A DNA stretch of 46,000 nt from the NCBI GenBank assembly GCA_009746045.1, contig RPFO01000103.1:1130121-1176120 (forward strand). Direction: 5' to 3'. Below, piece after piece: positions 9,809 through 17,702 of this stretch (positions are counted from its first letter, which is position 1; every line of letters begins with the position of its first letter). Below the pieces are notes generated by a model. It was not told where the DNA came from. It was given only the letters and a program-made list of their open reading frames with translations, and made no database searches. The position numbers and the translations under genes are program-made. This DNA comes from Mesostigma viride. Lineage: Eukaryota > Streptophyta > Mesostigmatophyceae > Mesostigmatales > Mesostigmataceae.

Positions 9809-10518
9809 CTATACCGATACGCCGGCTTCCTGAGAGGCCGCGCGCGTTTCTTGGCGGTCGACTTCGACCTCGTGGGACGCGCCCTCCTCTTGGGAGCGGA
9901 GCGCTGGATGATGTAGACGGGGGGCGACCGGCGCGGGCGTGGGCGCGGACGGGGCTTCGTGGCCCCGCGCACCACGTACACAGGGTTGTAGGCGGGGTAG
10001 TACGAGTAGTAAGGAGCGGGCTGGTAGTACTTGTAAATCTTCGTAGTCGCGGTCGTGGTCGCGGCGGGGGCCGTCGCCGCTGCCAGTGCCGCCGCGGGGG
10101 GGCGGTGCCGCCACTAGAAGGGGGGGGGCAGGCGGGTCCGGGGGGGGTCCGGCCCGCTTCCCGGGCCCGGGCCGCCTCCCGGGCCTCCGGGACCCGGCCC
10201 TCCCGGGCGTCTGGGACCCGGCGCCGGTGAGAAGGGCCCGCTGGCGTCGACCGAGGCGCGCGTGGGGCTGGACGGGGCGGACGCGGATCCCCACAGGTTT
10301 CGGATCCGTCGGCGCACACCGTTCATGAACCCTCCACCCCCCTGGTCGTCCTCGGGCTGGAAAGTGTCGCGGGCGTCGAAAAACTCGTCTGCCCGCATGC
10401 AGTGCCCCCTGCGGCCCCTGGTGGCGTGCTGGGCGCAGTGGTGGCGGCCGCCCGGGACGGCCGCGCGCCTGCACCGGCTGCCCGTCTTGGTGGAAGAAGT
10501 GCATCTACCGGATCTCAT
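9805..10518 (-). CDS. zinc-motif protein with Pro/Gly linker and Tyr-rich basic tail, broken
   Basis: ATG at 10518. Residues 6-31 carry a CX9CX11CX2H pattern (Cys6, Cys16, Cys28, His31) resembling the short zinc-binding motif of DUF5763-type viral proteins; the same pattern opens the gene at 14,298-14,867. An Asp/Phe segment follows, then a Pro/Gly-rich linker and, in the same overall frame, an Ala/Thr segment and a Tyr-rich stretch (YKYYQPAPYYSYYPAY). The end is very basic, stopping at 9805-9807. A TAG interrupts the frame at 10,114-10,116. It lies between two G-runs (near 10,121 and 10,096), so a compensating pair of indels there would remove it. Probably a structural or nucleic-acid-binding viral protein. 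Confidence 0.55.
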
Positions 10519-10573
10519 GGATATCGCTGAATTACAAATGCGGTTTTATTTTATGAACCCATCAATAAATATC

Positions 10574-10714
10574 ATGGACTCCAAGCTCAACAAAGTGTCC
10601 AAGGGAGACAGGATCGCGACCGTCGCCGTGGTGGGCGTTTACCTGGCCGTGGTTCTCGGACTAGGGGCCTACCAAGCGTGCACGGGGCGCGCCGTCAAAC
10701 GCCGCGTTGTGTGA
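10574..10714 (+). CDS. 46-residue single-helix membrane protein
   Basis: ATG 10574, 55 bases from the divergent zinc-motif gene and just after AATAAATATC. The product has a short charged N-terminus and a central transmembrane helix (TVAVVGVYLAVVLGLGAYQA), ending in Arg/Lys residues. Complete and unbroken. Tiny one-helix proteins of this sort are common in virion membranes; family not recognised. Confidence 0.5.
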   Translation: MDSKLNKVSKGDRIATVAVVGVYLAVVLGLGAYQACTGRAVKRRVV

Positions 10715-10748
10715 AATAATAATTTGCGTCACGTGTATATATGGCGCG

Positions 10749-12187
10749 ATGGCTCTGACCGAAAAGGCGAAGAAGAGGTGGATAGACAAGTTCAACAGGC
10801 TGAGGGAGGAGCGCGACTCGAGATACGCGGACCAAGCGCACAGGCGGTTCTGCGAGGCCGAAGGAAACGCGTCGTACGACCGCGTGCCCGTGTTCGAGAC
10901 CGGGGTCAGCCAGCTGGAGTTCCCAAGACTGGGGTGGCTGTTGTATCATCGGTCGTTCATGATCCTGGCGTATCCCCCGAAATGGGAGTCGGAGACGCTG
11001 GAAATAAAGACGTTTCGTCACGATCTCCTCGACCCGGTGTTTCAGACCATGCCCGGGTACGTGAGGGGGGACATACCCGACCTCATCGACATGAAATGGT
11101 ACGGCGACTGTCTGGAGTACCTGCGCGGGCTGTCACCTCTGCAGCTGATCCTTCTGCACGACTACGCGCGGGACGGATACAAATACACGAACAGCCAGGG
11201 ATGGAACGTGGTCGAAACGGACAGGATAATAGAGGTGCAGGACGAGGAAGCGGCGATCCCGATCCACTTCTACGAGGTGAAGTCCCGCGTGTGGCCCGGC
11301 GTGGTGTGGCTGGCCCGGCACGGCGTGGACGGGGTGCCATTTCAAGAGCTCGACCAGGGCAAGATCTGTCGAAAGCGCGCGGACATCGCCGAGTTGCGTG
11401 CCGCTCTGGTGACACACCTGTCGAGGCGATCGGGGGATCCTAACGTCGCCTTGGTCGTGGACAACAGGCTGAAGGGGGAGCTGGTCAATATGGCGGGGTG
11501 GAAGGAAGTGATCGCGATGATCGCGAAGTTGGACGAGCGACTCATGGACATCATCTTCCTGCTCTCCAAGTGGGCGTGCAAGTACCTGCATCTGACCTTC
11601 ATCCGAGAGCACGTGCTGAAGGAGTACGCGCGGGAGATGTTCGCGATTCTGCAGGAGGCGCCCGTGATCAACAGGGAAATGATCGTGTACAGGGGCGTGA
11701 CGGAGGACTACTACATGCCCGCCAGGGGGCGCAGAGACGTGTACAAAAACACGTTCCCGATCTCCGTATCCGTCGATCCGGCGGTGGCCATCAATTTTTT
11801 GTTCAACAGGTACATGAGCGCCGGGTGGGGGCGCAGCACAGAGGATTGCTGTCTCAAGGTCATCCATATCATGCCCGGGACGCCGGCGCTGGCCATGTGG
11901 CCGATCGCGGGGGGCGAGCAAGCAGAAATCCTTCTGCCGCCAGGCACGGACTACCTCATCAAGTCGCACCGTCTGCGTCACATCATCGCGGGGGTCCCCA
12001 CTTTCACGAAAGGGAGGGCGTTGAAAAGCGAGGTCTGCTGGGACGCGATGATCACGCGCAAGTCGGGGGGGACAAGCTGTTCCCGAGAAAGTGGGTCACG
12101 GAGATCTACGTCGACGGTTCGGCCGCTGCGATCCGGCACGCGAATACAAAGAGAAACAAAAAGCGCAAACTGGCCACTTCCAGGTAG
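10749..12187 (+). CDS. R-S-E type ADP-ribosyltransferase-fold protein, one frameshift
   Basis: Starts at ATG 10749, about 8 bases after a GTGTATATATGG core. About 480 residues when joined. The N-terminal 300 residues are helical and unrecognised. The C-terminal part has the landmarks of the ADP-ribosyltransferase exoenzyme fold: VYRGV (the NAD-binding Arg, near 11,690), the strand FPISVSVDPAVA (the Ser-x-Ser motif, near 11,757), and EQAEILLPPGTDY (near 11,920), where Gln-x-Glu provides the catalytic Glu. These enzymes move ADP-ribose from NAD onto proteins or other targets. Gln-x-Glu rather than Glu-x-Glu suggests a target other than the usual Arg, but that is inference. The frame slips at the seven-G run near 12,065-12,071. 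The tail in the new frame is basic and ends at TAG 12,185-12,187, inside the first unit of a tandem repeat. Likely a virus-encoded modifier of host or virion proteins. Confidence 0.75.
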
Positions 12188-12420
12188 TACAAGCGGCTCC
12201 GGGGTAGTACAAGTGGCTCCGGGGTAGTACAAGTGGCTCGGGGTAGTACAAGTGGCTCGGGGTAGTACAAGTGGCTCTGGGGTAGTACAAGTGGCTCTGG
12301 GGTAGTACAAGCGGCTCTGGGGTAGTACAAGCGGCTCTGGGGTAGTACAAGTGGCTCTGGGGTAGTACAAGTGGCTCTGGGGTAGTACAAGTGGTTCTGG
12401 AGTAGTACAAGCGGCTCTTT
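12183..12420 (+). repeat. 20-bp tandem repeat, 12 copies
   Basis: Twelve copies of a 19-21-bp unit reading GTAGTACAAGTGGCTCTGGG, with G/A and C/T variants. The first copy contains the stop codon of the upstream ADP-ribosyltransferase gene. The unit has no spacers of its own and is not a CRISPR array. Confidence 0.9.
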
Positions 12421-12699
12421 GCCGGGTCTTATGCTGGCATCCGGCAGTACCGGGCCAATTCACGCTCTACGCCGGATCTTATGCCGGCGTTCGACGGTAC
12501 CGGCGCCAATTGGCGCTTTGTGCCGGCGCCAGTCATTGGCACTTTGGTGCAATGACAAGATGGAATAATTTAATGAATGGACCAAGGCATCCATGGCCTG
12601 CACAAGGTCTCAATGAGCTGCACATGCTAGAAAGGTTTCGAACTATTGGCCGCCTGCGCCGAAACTTGTAGTTTTGAACAGGGCTTGGTTTTGTTACTT
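12421..12699. other. non-coding, palindrome-rich spacer
   Basis: No gene seen. The stretch at about 12,430-12,545 is full of short GC palindromes (for example GGCGCCAATTGGCGC near 12,504), with recurring GCCGG and TTATGC words. From 12,640 it grades into fragments of the repeat that follows. Confidence 0.5.
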
Positions 12700-12962
12700 G
12701 GCCAGCACCTGCTTTTCGAGTTATTCGCCGGTTGCGCCGGTTCTTGCAGCCTGTGAAAGGCTTTAGGTGTCTGGAGCTGGCCAGCACCTCTTTTCGAGTT
12801 ATTCGCCGTTGCGCCGCTTGCAGTTTTGAAAGGCTTGGTTTTGTTGGCTGGCCAGCACCTCTTTTCGAGTTATTCGCCGGTTGCGCCGGTTCTTGCAGCC
12901 TGTGAAAGGCTTTAGGTGTCTGGAGCTGGCCAGCACCTCCTTTTCGAGTTATTCGCCGCCTG
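12700..12962 (+). repeat. imperfect 71-79-bp tandem repeat ending at a start codon
   Basis: Four copies begin near 12,700, 12,779, 12,850 and 12,928, each opening with GGCCAGCACCT, then TTTTCGAGTTATTCGCCG and a TGCGCCG word. A diverged piece precedes them at 12,644. Copies 1 and 3 are nearly identical and copy 2 has small deletions. The last copy is cut short and runs straight into the ATG at 12,971, so the repeat forms the upstream region of that gene. Confidence 0.85.
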
Positions 12963-12970
12963 CGCCGTAA

Positions 12971-14243
12971 ATGAGGTCAGCCAACTCCAAGAAGGTGGCT
13001 GGCATGTTGCCCCACCCCATGGGAGAGTTAGTGAGGCTGGAGGGCTTCCAGAGAAATGTAATCTATGAGCACCTGTTCCAGCAGCTTGGGCCAGCTGACT
13101 CTCTCCTGTTCATGATGACCTCCAAGACCATCTGGGAGGATTCGTGGCCGGCCTACAAGAATGCATTTTACTCTGCATCTTCGAGGACGGATCTGGACAC
13201 CCTCCTCGTGCACCCGCGGTACATGGCTCTCCTGCATGATACCAAGGCGCCGTTGATGAACAATCGCACCATCTGCAGGATCTGCGTTTTCGACAAGGAC
13301 CACGAGATCGCGGGGGATGGCAGCTGGAGGGGGCCGGCCGGTGAGCCCTGCGCGGGCCGAGTGGACGTGGAAAGCTCCAACATCCCCCTGATCGTGGACG
13401 GGCCGGGTGTGATGACCGCGTTCCTGGACTACAGGGAGGTCAAGGGCTTCCTGCTCAGGAGGCCGTTTTTCGACATCGTCGTCCTGGACCCGGCCATCTT
13501 CCTCAAGAACGGCGAGTTCAAGGCGTTCGACTACGCGGTTCTCGCCACCGTGATCCATCTCGACAGGTGGAAGGTCGAGTACAAGTGCACCCTCTTCGCG
13601 GTCATGCGGAGACAGGGGTACTTGGGGCACTACCCCGGGTCTCGCGCGACAAGGACCAACCGCTGCATGGAGCTGGTGCGGCAGTGGATCTTTGCCTCCC
13701 GGGGCCGCGTCGAGATCAGGGGCGCGCGGAACGTCGTGTTGGGCAGCGGCGACAAGGGGTCCCTGGAGGACCAGATTCACGGGTTGGAGAACGGGCATGG
13801 CAGATCCGGTTCTTCTTCCCGGAGTCCACCAGTCTCTTCACCACGTCCGATATGATATCGGAGCTGCTCGAGGATCGGCTGGCGGAGGGCACGAGGTGCA
13901 AGCTGGTGCTGTATAAGACGGCCAACCAACCCAGGCCTTTCATGGAGAAGTGCGAGAAGATCTTCAGCAGCATCGTGCTCGTCGGGTTCACGGATGTCGA
14001 TCTGCACCACCCCTCGACCAAGGTCGCACTCATCCCGGTGGGGGAGCGCCCCTCCAAGGTTACGGTATACCTCGGGGGGAAGCGGGCTCCGTGTTCACCA
14101 TCTACTACTGCGGGTACGAGGTCCTGCGCAACACCCTCAGCAGGAGGGGCAAGGAGGCCTTCAACATGGTGCCAATCAACAAGGCCACCGCGGGGGATTG
14201 GGGGGCACACTTCCCCCTCATCCTCAAGTACTGGTTTGTGTAG
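12971..14243 (+). CDS. viral-type protein with F-box-like N-terminus, two frameshifts
   Basis: ATG 12971. Residues 13-60 look like an F-box (helix-rich, with LVRLEGFQRNVIYEHLFQQL, then a Leu/Met-rich helix and a Ser-Lys-x-x-Trp-like end). The match is weak and judged by eye only. The first frame continues to near 13,790 and the second runs from there to near 14,075. The third carries the end (VFTIYYCGYEVLRNTL onwards) to TAG 14,241-14,243. Joined length about 424 residues, mixed alpha/beta, no membrane segment. F-box proteins are used by several giant viruses to redirect host ubiquitin ligases, which would fit here, but the rest of the protein is unrecognised. Confidence 0.55.
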
Positions 14244-14297
14244 AGGACCATCCAGCTGCGTGTCGTCAACGACCACGAGTCTGTAAAAGACAGATGT

Positions 14298-14867
14298 TTA
14301 TGAGCGCTGTCGCTTGGATGCGGTTTGTCCATTGGCATTTTTAGCTCTGATCTCAGCCCGATATCTTTCAAGGTCCTTATCAAAACCCAAGTATTTTCTC
14401 CACGTGTCGTGTAATATTCTATCGACTTTGTATGTTGCATTCAGCAACTCATTGACTTCTGGATTGGTGTACTTATTATTGGCGTACAAGGTATCGTAAT
14501 ATTGTTTGGTTTCTTTTATGTCCGATTGTGCCTTACTTATCTGTCTCTCCAGATTGTGCAGATAGGGGTCTTGGAGACGCATTGTCTTCAAACTCTCGAG
14601 CAGGGAATCCTCGTCTAGATCGGTACGAGACCTTTTACCACCCGTGGACTGCGATGGTTGGGGATCTGTGAGGCGCACGTTTCTGAAATGTTCGAGGAGT
14701 AGCTCTTCGTTAGGTATGGCCCCCGACCGCGGGGAAGACGCGTTTGCGTCAGTAGCACGCACTCGGTGCTTCTTTCGACTACGAGAGTGGCGAGTGCACG
14801 TCTTCCTACCCATTTGGGCATCGTTACGGCATGGTAGACCCTTGCGCGTTTTTATCGAGCACTTCAT
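14298..14867 (-). CDS. zinc-motif and coiled-coil protein
   Basis: Intact 189-residue protein starting at ATG 14867. Residues 3-27 carry CX9CX10CX2H (Cys3, Cys13, Cys24, His27) followed by a basic run, the same N-terminal module as the minus-strand gene at 9,805-10,518 and similar to DUF5763-type motifs of large DNA viruses. The rest is charged and helical, with two related Leu-Leu-Glu-x-Phe/Leu-Lys/Arg-x-x-Arg-Leu segments (about residues 55-66 and 86-97), a coiled coil around residues 105-130 and a Lys/Arg-rich end resembling a nuclear localisation signal. It has no frameshift. Likely a nucleic-acid-binding or regulatory protein. Confidence 0.7.
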   Translation of the reverse strand: MKCSIKTRKGLPCRNDAQMGRKTCTRHSRSRKKHRVRATDANASSPRSGAIPNEELLLEHFRNVRLTDPQPSQSTGGKRSRTDLDEDSLLESLKTMRLQDPYLHNLERQISKAQSDIKETKQYYDTLYANNKYTNPEVNELLNATYKVDRILHDTWRKYLGFDKDLERYRAEIRAKNANGQTASKRQRS

Positions 14868-15074
14868 ATTGTTGCCTCATGCAAAGATAAAAAAAAAACC
14901 CTTTCCCTCGAACGCGGTCCACCCGCCCCCCTTCCCGGTGCCGGTCACCCCGCGAGAAACCCGACCCGCGCGTCATCGCCGGACCGAACTGCGTCCACCG
15001 TCGCACGACCAAACGACCCTCTCGCGGCCCCGCGGAATAAAAGACCCTCCCAGACGGGGTTCTCGACAGTCGAA
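14868..15074. other. non-coding spacer with A-run and GC-rich block
   Basis: No gene. An A9 run sits near 14,890. The rest is C/G-rich, with one copy of the GAACTGCGTCCACC word (14,986) that recurs in the inverted repeat to the right. Confidence 0.4.
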
Positions 15075-15285
15075 GTGGACGCAGTTCGATGGACCCAGTT
15101 CTTTTTTTCTTTTTTTTTTCAAGAGCATAAAAGTTATGGGGAATGAAAGCCATCCCTTCCGTCACCCCGTGATGATGACCCCATGATCATCACCCCATGA
15201 TGCATACACCCACCCGTATACCCCTTTCAAAAAAACCCTCCCCTCCAAAAAAAAATTTCAACTGCGTCCATCGAACTGCGTCCAC
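15075..15285. repeat. 26-bp inverted repeat flanking a 159-bp centre
   Basis: Arms at 15,075-15,100 and 15,260-15,285 are reverse complements with one mismatch, and each arm is followed inward by a T-run or A-run. Each arm is itself two tandem copies of a GGAC(G/C)CAGTT word. The centre has short ATGATCATCACC-type repeats. It could form a long hairpin or cruciform. Confidence 0.8.
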
Positions 15286-15595
15286 CGTCACCCCCCCTCC
15301 CGGCCCTCCCGCCCCGCGAGTGAAGTCGTCACCCCCTCGCGGCCCTTTCCCGCCCCCCACGGTGGACGGACTTCGGGACCGAGTTCTAACCGTCGACCCC
15401 CCTCCCGGCCCCGCCGCGCCCCCTCCCTCGCGCACCCGCTACCGCGGTGGACCCAGTTCGCCCGAGCCGGTCCACCGCCACCCGGCCCGCTCGCCTATCG
15501 AGCGCGGTAAATTATCTCCGCCCACCCTGACGACCGCGCCGGACCGCGAGCCGCGAGAACCGACGGCGGTGCAGAGTGTGCATTCGGGGGATGCG
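15286..15595. other. GC-rich non-coding spacer
   Basis: No gene recognised. The block is C-rich with repeated CCCTCCCGGCCC and GGTCCACC/GGTGGAC words that could pair with each other and with the neighbouring inverted repeat. Confidence 0.4.
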
Positions 15596-15839
15596 AGAAT
15601 TAGTTGGGCATAAATGCCCACTTAGTCGATGCTCGATAAGCGATTCTCACTAGATCTCGGAGACACGCTGAGCTAAGTCCACATTTGTGTGGACGAATGT
15701 TAGAATTAATTTGACAAAATGTCAAGTTAGTCAGCACCCGAGACGGGGTTGCGGTACGGTGTCGGGATTAAGTAAGCAAAAATGCATACTTATGACAGTA
15801 CCTGGGAATGCGCGCTTACAGGAGGAAATTTTATTTCCT
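15596..15839 (+). other. array of hairpins with differing stems upstream of the KilA-N gene
   Basis: Five perfect or near-perfect hairpins occur in 245 bases: 15,605-15,620 (TGGGCA/TGCCCA), 15,677-15,694 (GTCCACA/TGTGGAC), 15,711-15,725 (TTGACA/TGTCAA), 15,769-15,792 (TAAGTA/TACTTA with inner GCA/TGC) and 15,823-15,839 (AGGAAAT/ATTTCCT). Loops are A/T only. The first, third and fourth share flanks (ATTA before, TTAGTC- or TTATGAC-like after), although their stem sequences differ. That suggests a duplicated structural unit kept by base-pairing. Confidence 0.65.
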
Positions 15840-15860
15840 GGTGTATGATATACCACTACC

Positions 15861-16898
15861 ATGGCTCTCATCGGCAACTCCCCCTCCCTCCGCCAAGATT
15901 ACTTTGGCCTGGTGCCCTTCGATGAGCTGCCTCAGGATTGCAAGGAGTTTGCGGATGAGTACGAGTTCAGAACATTTAAGGGGTGCGAGCTTCTGATTGC
16001 CTTCGACAGGAAGACGGGCCATGGTAACTTAAGCAAGCTTTTGCAGAACGGTGGGCAGCAGAAAAGAATGGTGGACCGCGCGATGGCTACCGGCAGGACG
16101 CAGACCACCATCAAGCTGCTGGAGTCGCAGGGAGTTGACTGCACCCTGCATGAGGTGGATGGCCGCAGCCCGGTATCTGGCACGTACGCCCCCAAGGTGC
16201 TGCTCTTCGCGCTGGCCGTGCAGTACCACCCCGACATGGCTACCGTGGCCATGAAGGTGGCCAGCGAGCTGTTCGCGGGCGACTCCCTCAAGGTGGCCGA
16301 GCTGGCACTGGGCATCTACGCCCAGGACGTGGACAACGGCAAGGCGCGCGACGAGGAGATGGAGAACCGCCTGCTCGCGGTGGTCTCGGAGCACCAGGAG
16401 AGGCAGCTGGCCCTCATCCACCAGCACCACAACCTGCAGGTGGCCCTCTTGAAGGACCTGGCGGGCAAGGTCGCTGTCTCGGAGCAGGAGCGAGCGGAGG
16501 CAGCAAAGCTTCAAAAGGAGCTGGTGCAGGCCAACAAGGAGCACGCCGCCAAGGTGGAGGACGCGCAGGCCCAGGTCACCGCCATCCACAAGGAGCTCAA
16601 GTTCCAGGCCAAGCAGCACTTCCAGGACGAGCTGGCCACCGAGCGGAAGGCCGACAAGGACAAGTTCAACCTCGAGCAGGAGAGGGACAGGTTCGAGGCC
16701 GAGGCCGCCAAGTGGAAGGCCGCCTACCAGGAGCGCAGGCAGGAGCTGCTGGACAGATACGTCGACGTGGCCAACCAGTTCATGGACGTCGGCATCAAGC
16801 GCAAGAGGGACCTGGACGACGGGGACGACCCGCGCAAAGTCGTGCAAGACGTGATCGACGAGTGCCGCGACATCCTCAAGAAGGCCATGCGATACTAG
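15861..16898 (+). CDS. KilA-N domain protein with C-terminal coiled coil
   Basis: Intact 345-residue protein from ATG 15861. Residues about 30-135 fit the KilA-N DNA-binding domain common in large DNA viruses: an N-terminal strand/helix part, LSKLLQN and a MVDRAMATGRT stretch, then the hallmark GTYAPKVLLFALAVQYHPDM segment (equivalent to the Gly-Thr-x-x-x-Pro, then Leu/Ala-rich helix of the family) and VAMKVASELF. Residues about 165-310 form a long Glu/Lys/Gln-rich coiled coil, so it probably oligomerises. The C-terminus has a basic KRKRDL patch. KilA-N proteins are thought to act in viral transcription control or host DNA binding; the exact role is unknown. The hairpin array lies immediately upstream and an AATAAA immediately downstream. 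Unlike most neighbours it has no frameshift. Confidence 0.75.
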   Translation: MALIGNSPSLRQDYFGLVPFDELPQDCKEFADEYEFRTFKGCELLIAFDRKTGHGNLSKLLQNGGQQKRMVDRAMATGRTQTTIKLLESQGVDCTLHEVDGRSPVSGTYAPKVLLFALAVQYHPDMATVAMKVASELFAGDSLKVAELALGIYAQDVDNGKARDEEMENRLLAVVSEHQERQLALIHQHHNLQVALLKDLAGKVAVSEQERAEAAKLQKELVQANKEHAAKVEDAQAQVTAIHKELKFQAKQHFQDELATERKADKDKFNLEQERDRFEAEAAKWKAAYQERRQELLDRYVDVANQFMDVGIKRKRDLDDGDDPRKVVQDVIDECRDILKKAMRY

Positions 16899-16922
16899 TC
16901 GACCCTGGCCATCTGCACGCGC

Positions 16923-16928
16923 GCAATA
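16923..16928 (+). terminator. AATAAA polyadenylation-like signal
   Basis: AATAAA 25 bases after the KilA-N stop codon. It would serve as a eukaryotic-type polyadenylation signal for that gene. Confidence 0.4.
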
Positions 16929-17269
16929 AAGAGGGCAACAACGCAGGCAGAGCTCTCACTTTCCCACTTCAGGGGATGGGAACTTTTTACCTCCTGACAG
17001 CCACCCCTGAACAATAAGGCTAAGGAGAAGGAATGGGACCGGCAACAGCCGACCAGAAGAATAAAGGGCTATCCAGGGCCCTACAATAAAGCAGTATGGT
17101 GTCCTATTCAATAATCAAGTAATTAACAACATATATCCAGCGCCTATTCAATTTAAATAGCAAAACAAGCAGTAAATAGGGGGTTACCTTGCGAAGCCGT
17201 AGCAGCCTGGTGAGTTTCCCACCATCATCGCCATGCGTCCAGGCATAGTTGTTTAGCTTAAAATATTAA
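16929..17269. other. non-coding junction region
   Basis: No gene or clear repeat. Base composition drops from the GC-rich viral style to mixed, with several AATAAA words near 17,060-17,180. The virus/host boundary probably lies here, but no attachment or target duplication is visible. Confidence 0.4.
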
Positions 17270-17702
17270 AATCCTTATCTTCGTCGACTCCATCAACGCC
17301 TAATCTTCGTCGACTTCATCAACGCCAAAGATATTCTCTTCGCTGGGACACTCTGTGGACTGTTCTTACCCATGCTCCCACGCATGCCCACCCCCCAGAT
17401 ATTGGTGTCATCCACAAACTGTACTAGGGGTCCGCCACCTCGGTGCGCACTCAACATGGCACCACCCCCGTGCCCACTGCAGACAGGGGTCTGGCAAGTT
17501 TGGGTCCTGTCAACGTACCTGTTAGTTATTGTGATATAAAACATTATTGTGATAGATGACATTCTGCGTCAGGCACGTGCGTGGTTCGCTAGCATTGCCT
17601 GTTGGGAACCTGGCCTAGTGATCACGAATGAGCATGGCGAGGGGGGGCCAATTACCCGCCGATTCCAGGAATTTGCTAGTTGACCTCATCTATGCCGACG
17701 CC
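17270..17702 (+). mobile_element. decayed RTE-like LINE, 5' part (reverse transcriptase)
   Basis: Plus-strand pieces match, in order, the reverse transcriptase of the intact relative to the right: IFVDFINA (twice, from a small tandem duplication at 17,278-17,328), PPCPLQTGVWQ near 17,465, a DDILRQARAWFASIA stretch near 17,555, and LVDLIYADA at the end. Many small frameshifts and stops mark it as old. The active-site Tyr-Ala-Asp-Asp has become Tyr-Ala-Asp-Ala. It continues at 21,665 beyond the nested insertion. Confidence 0.8.

Noticed and set aside
12183-12420. CRISPR-like spacing of the 20-bp unit.
   Set aside because: There are no spacers; it is a plain minisatellite.
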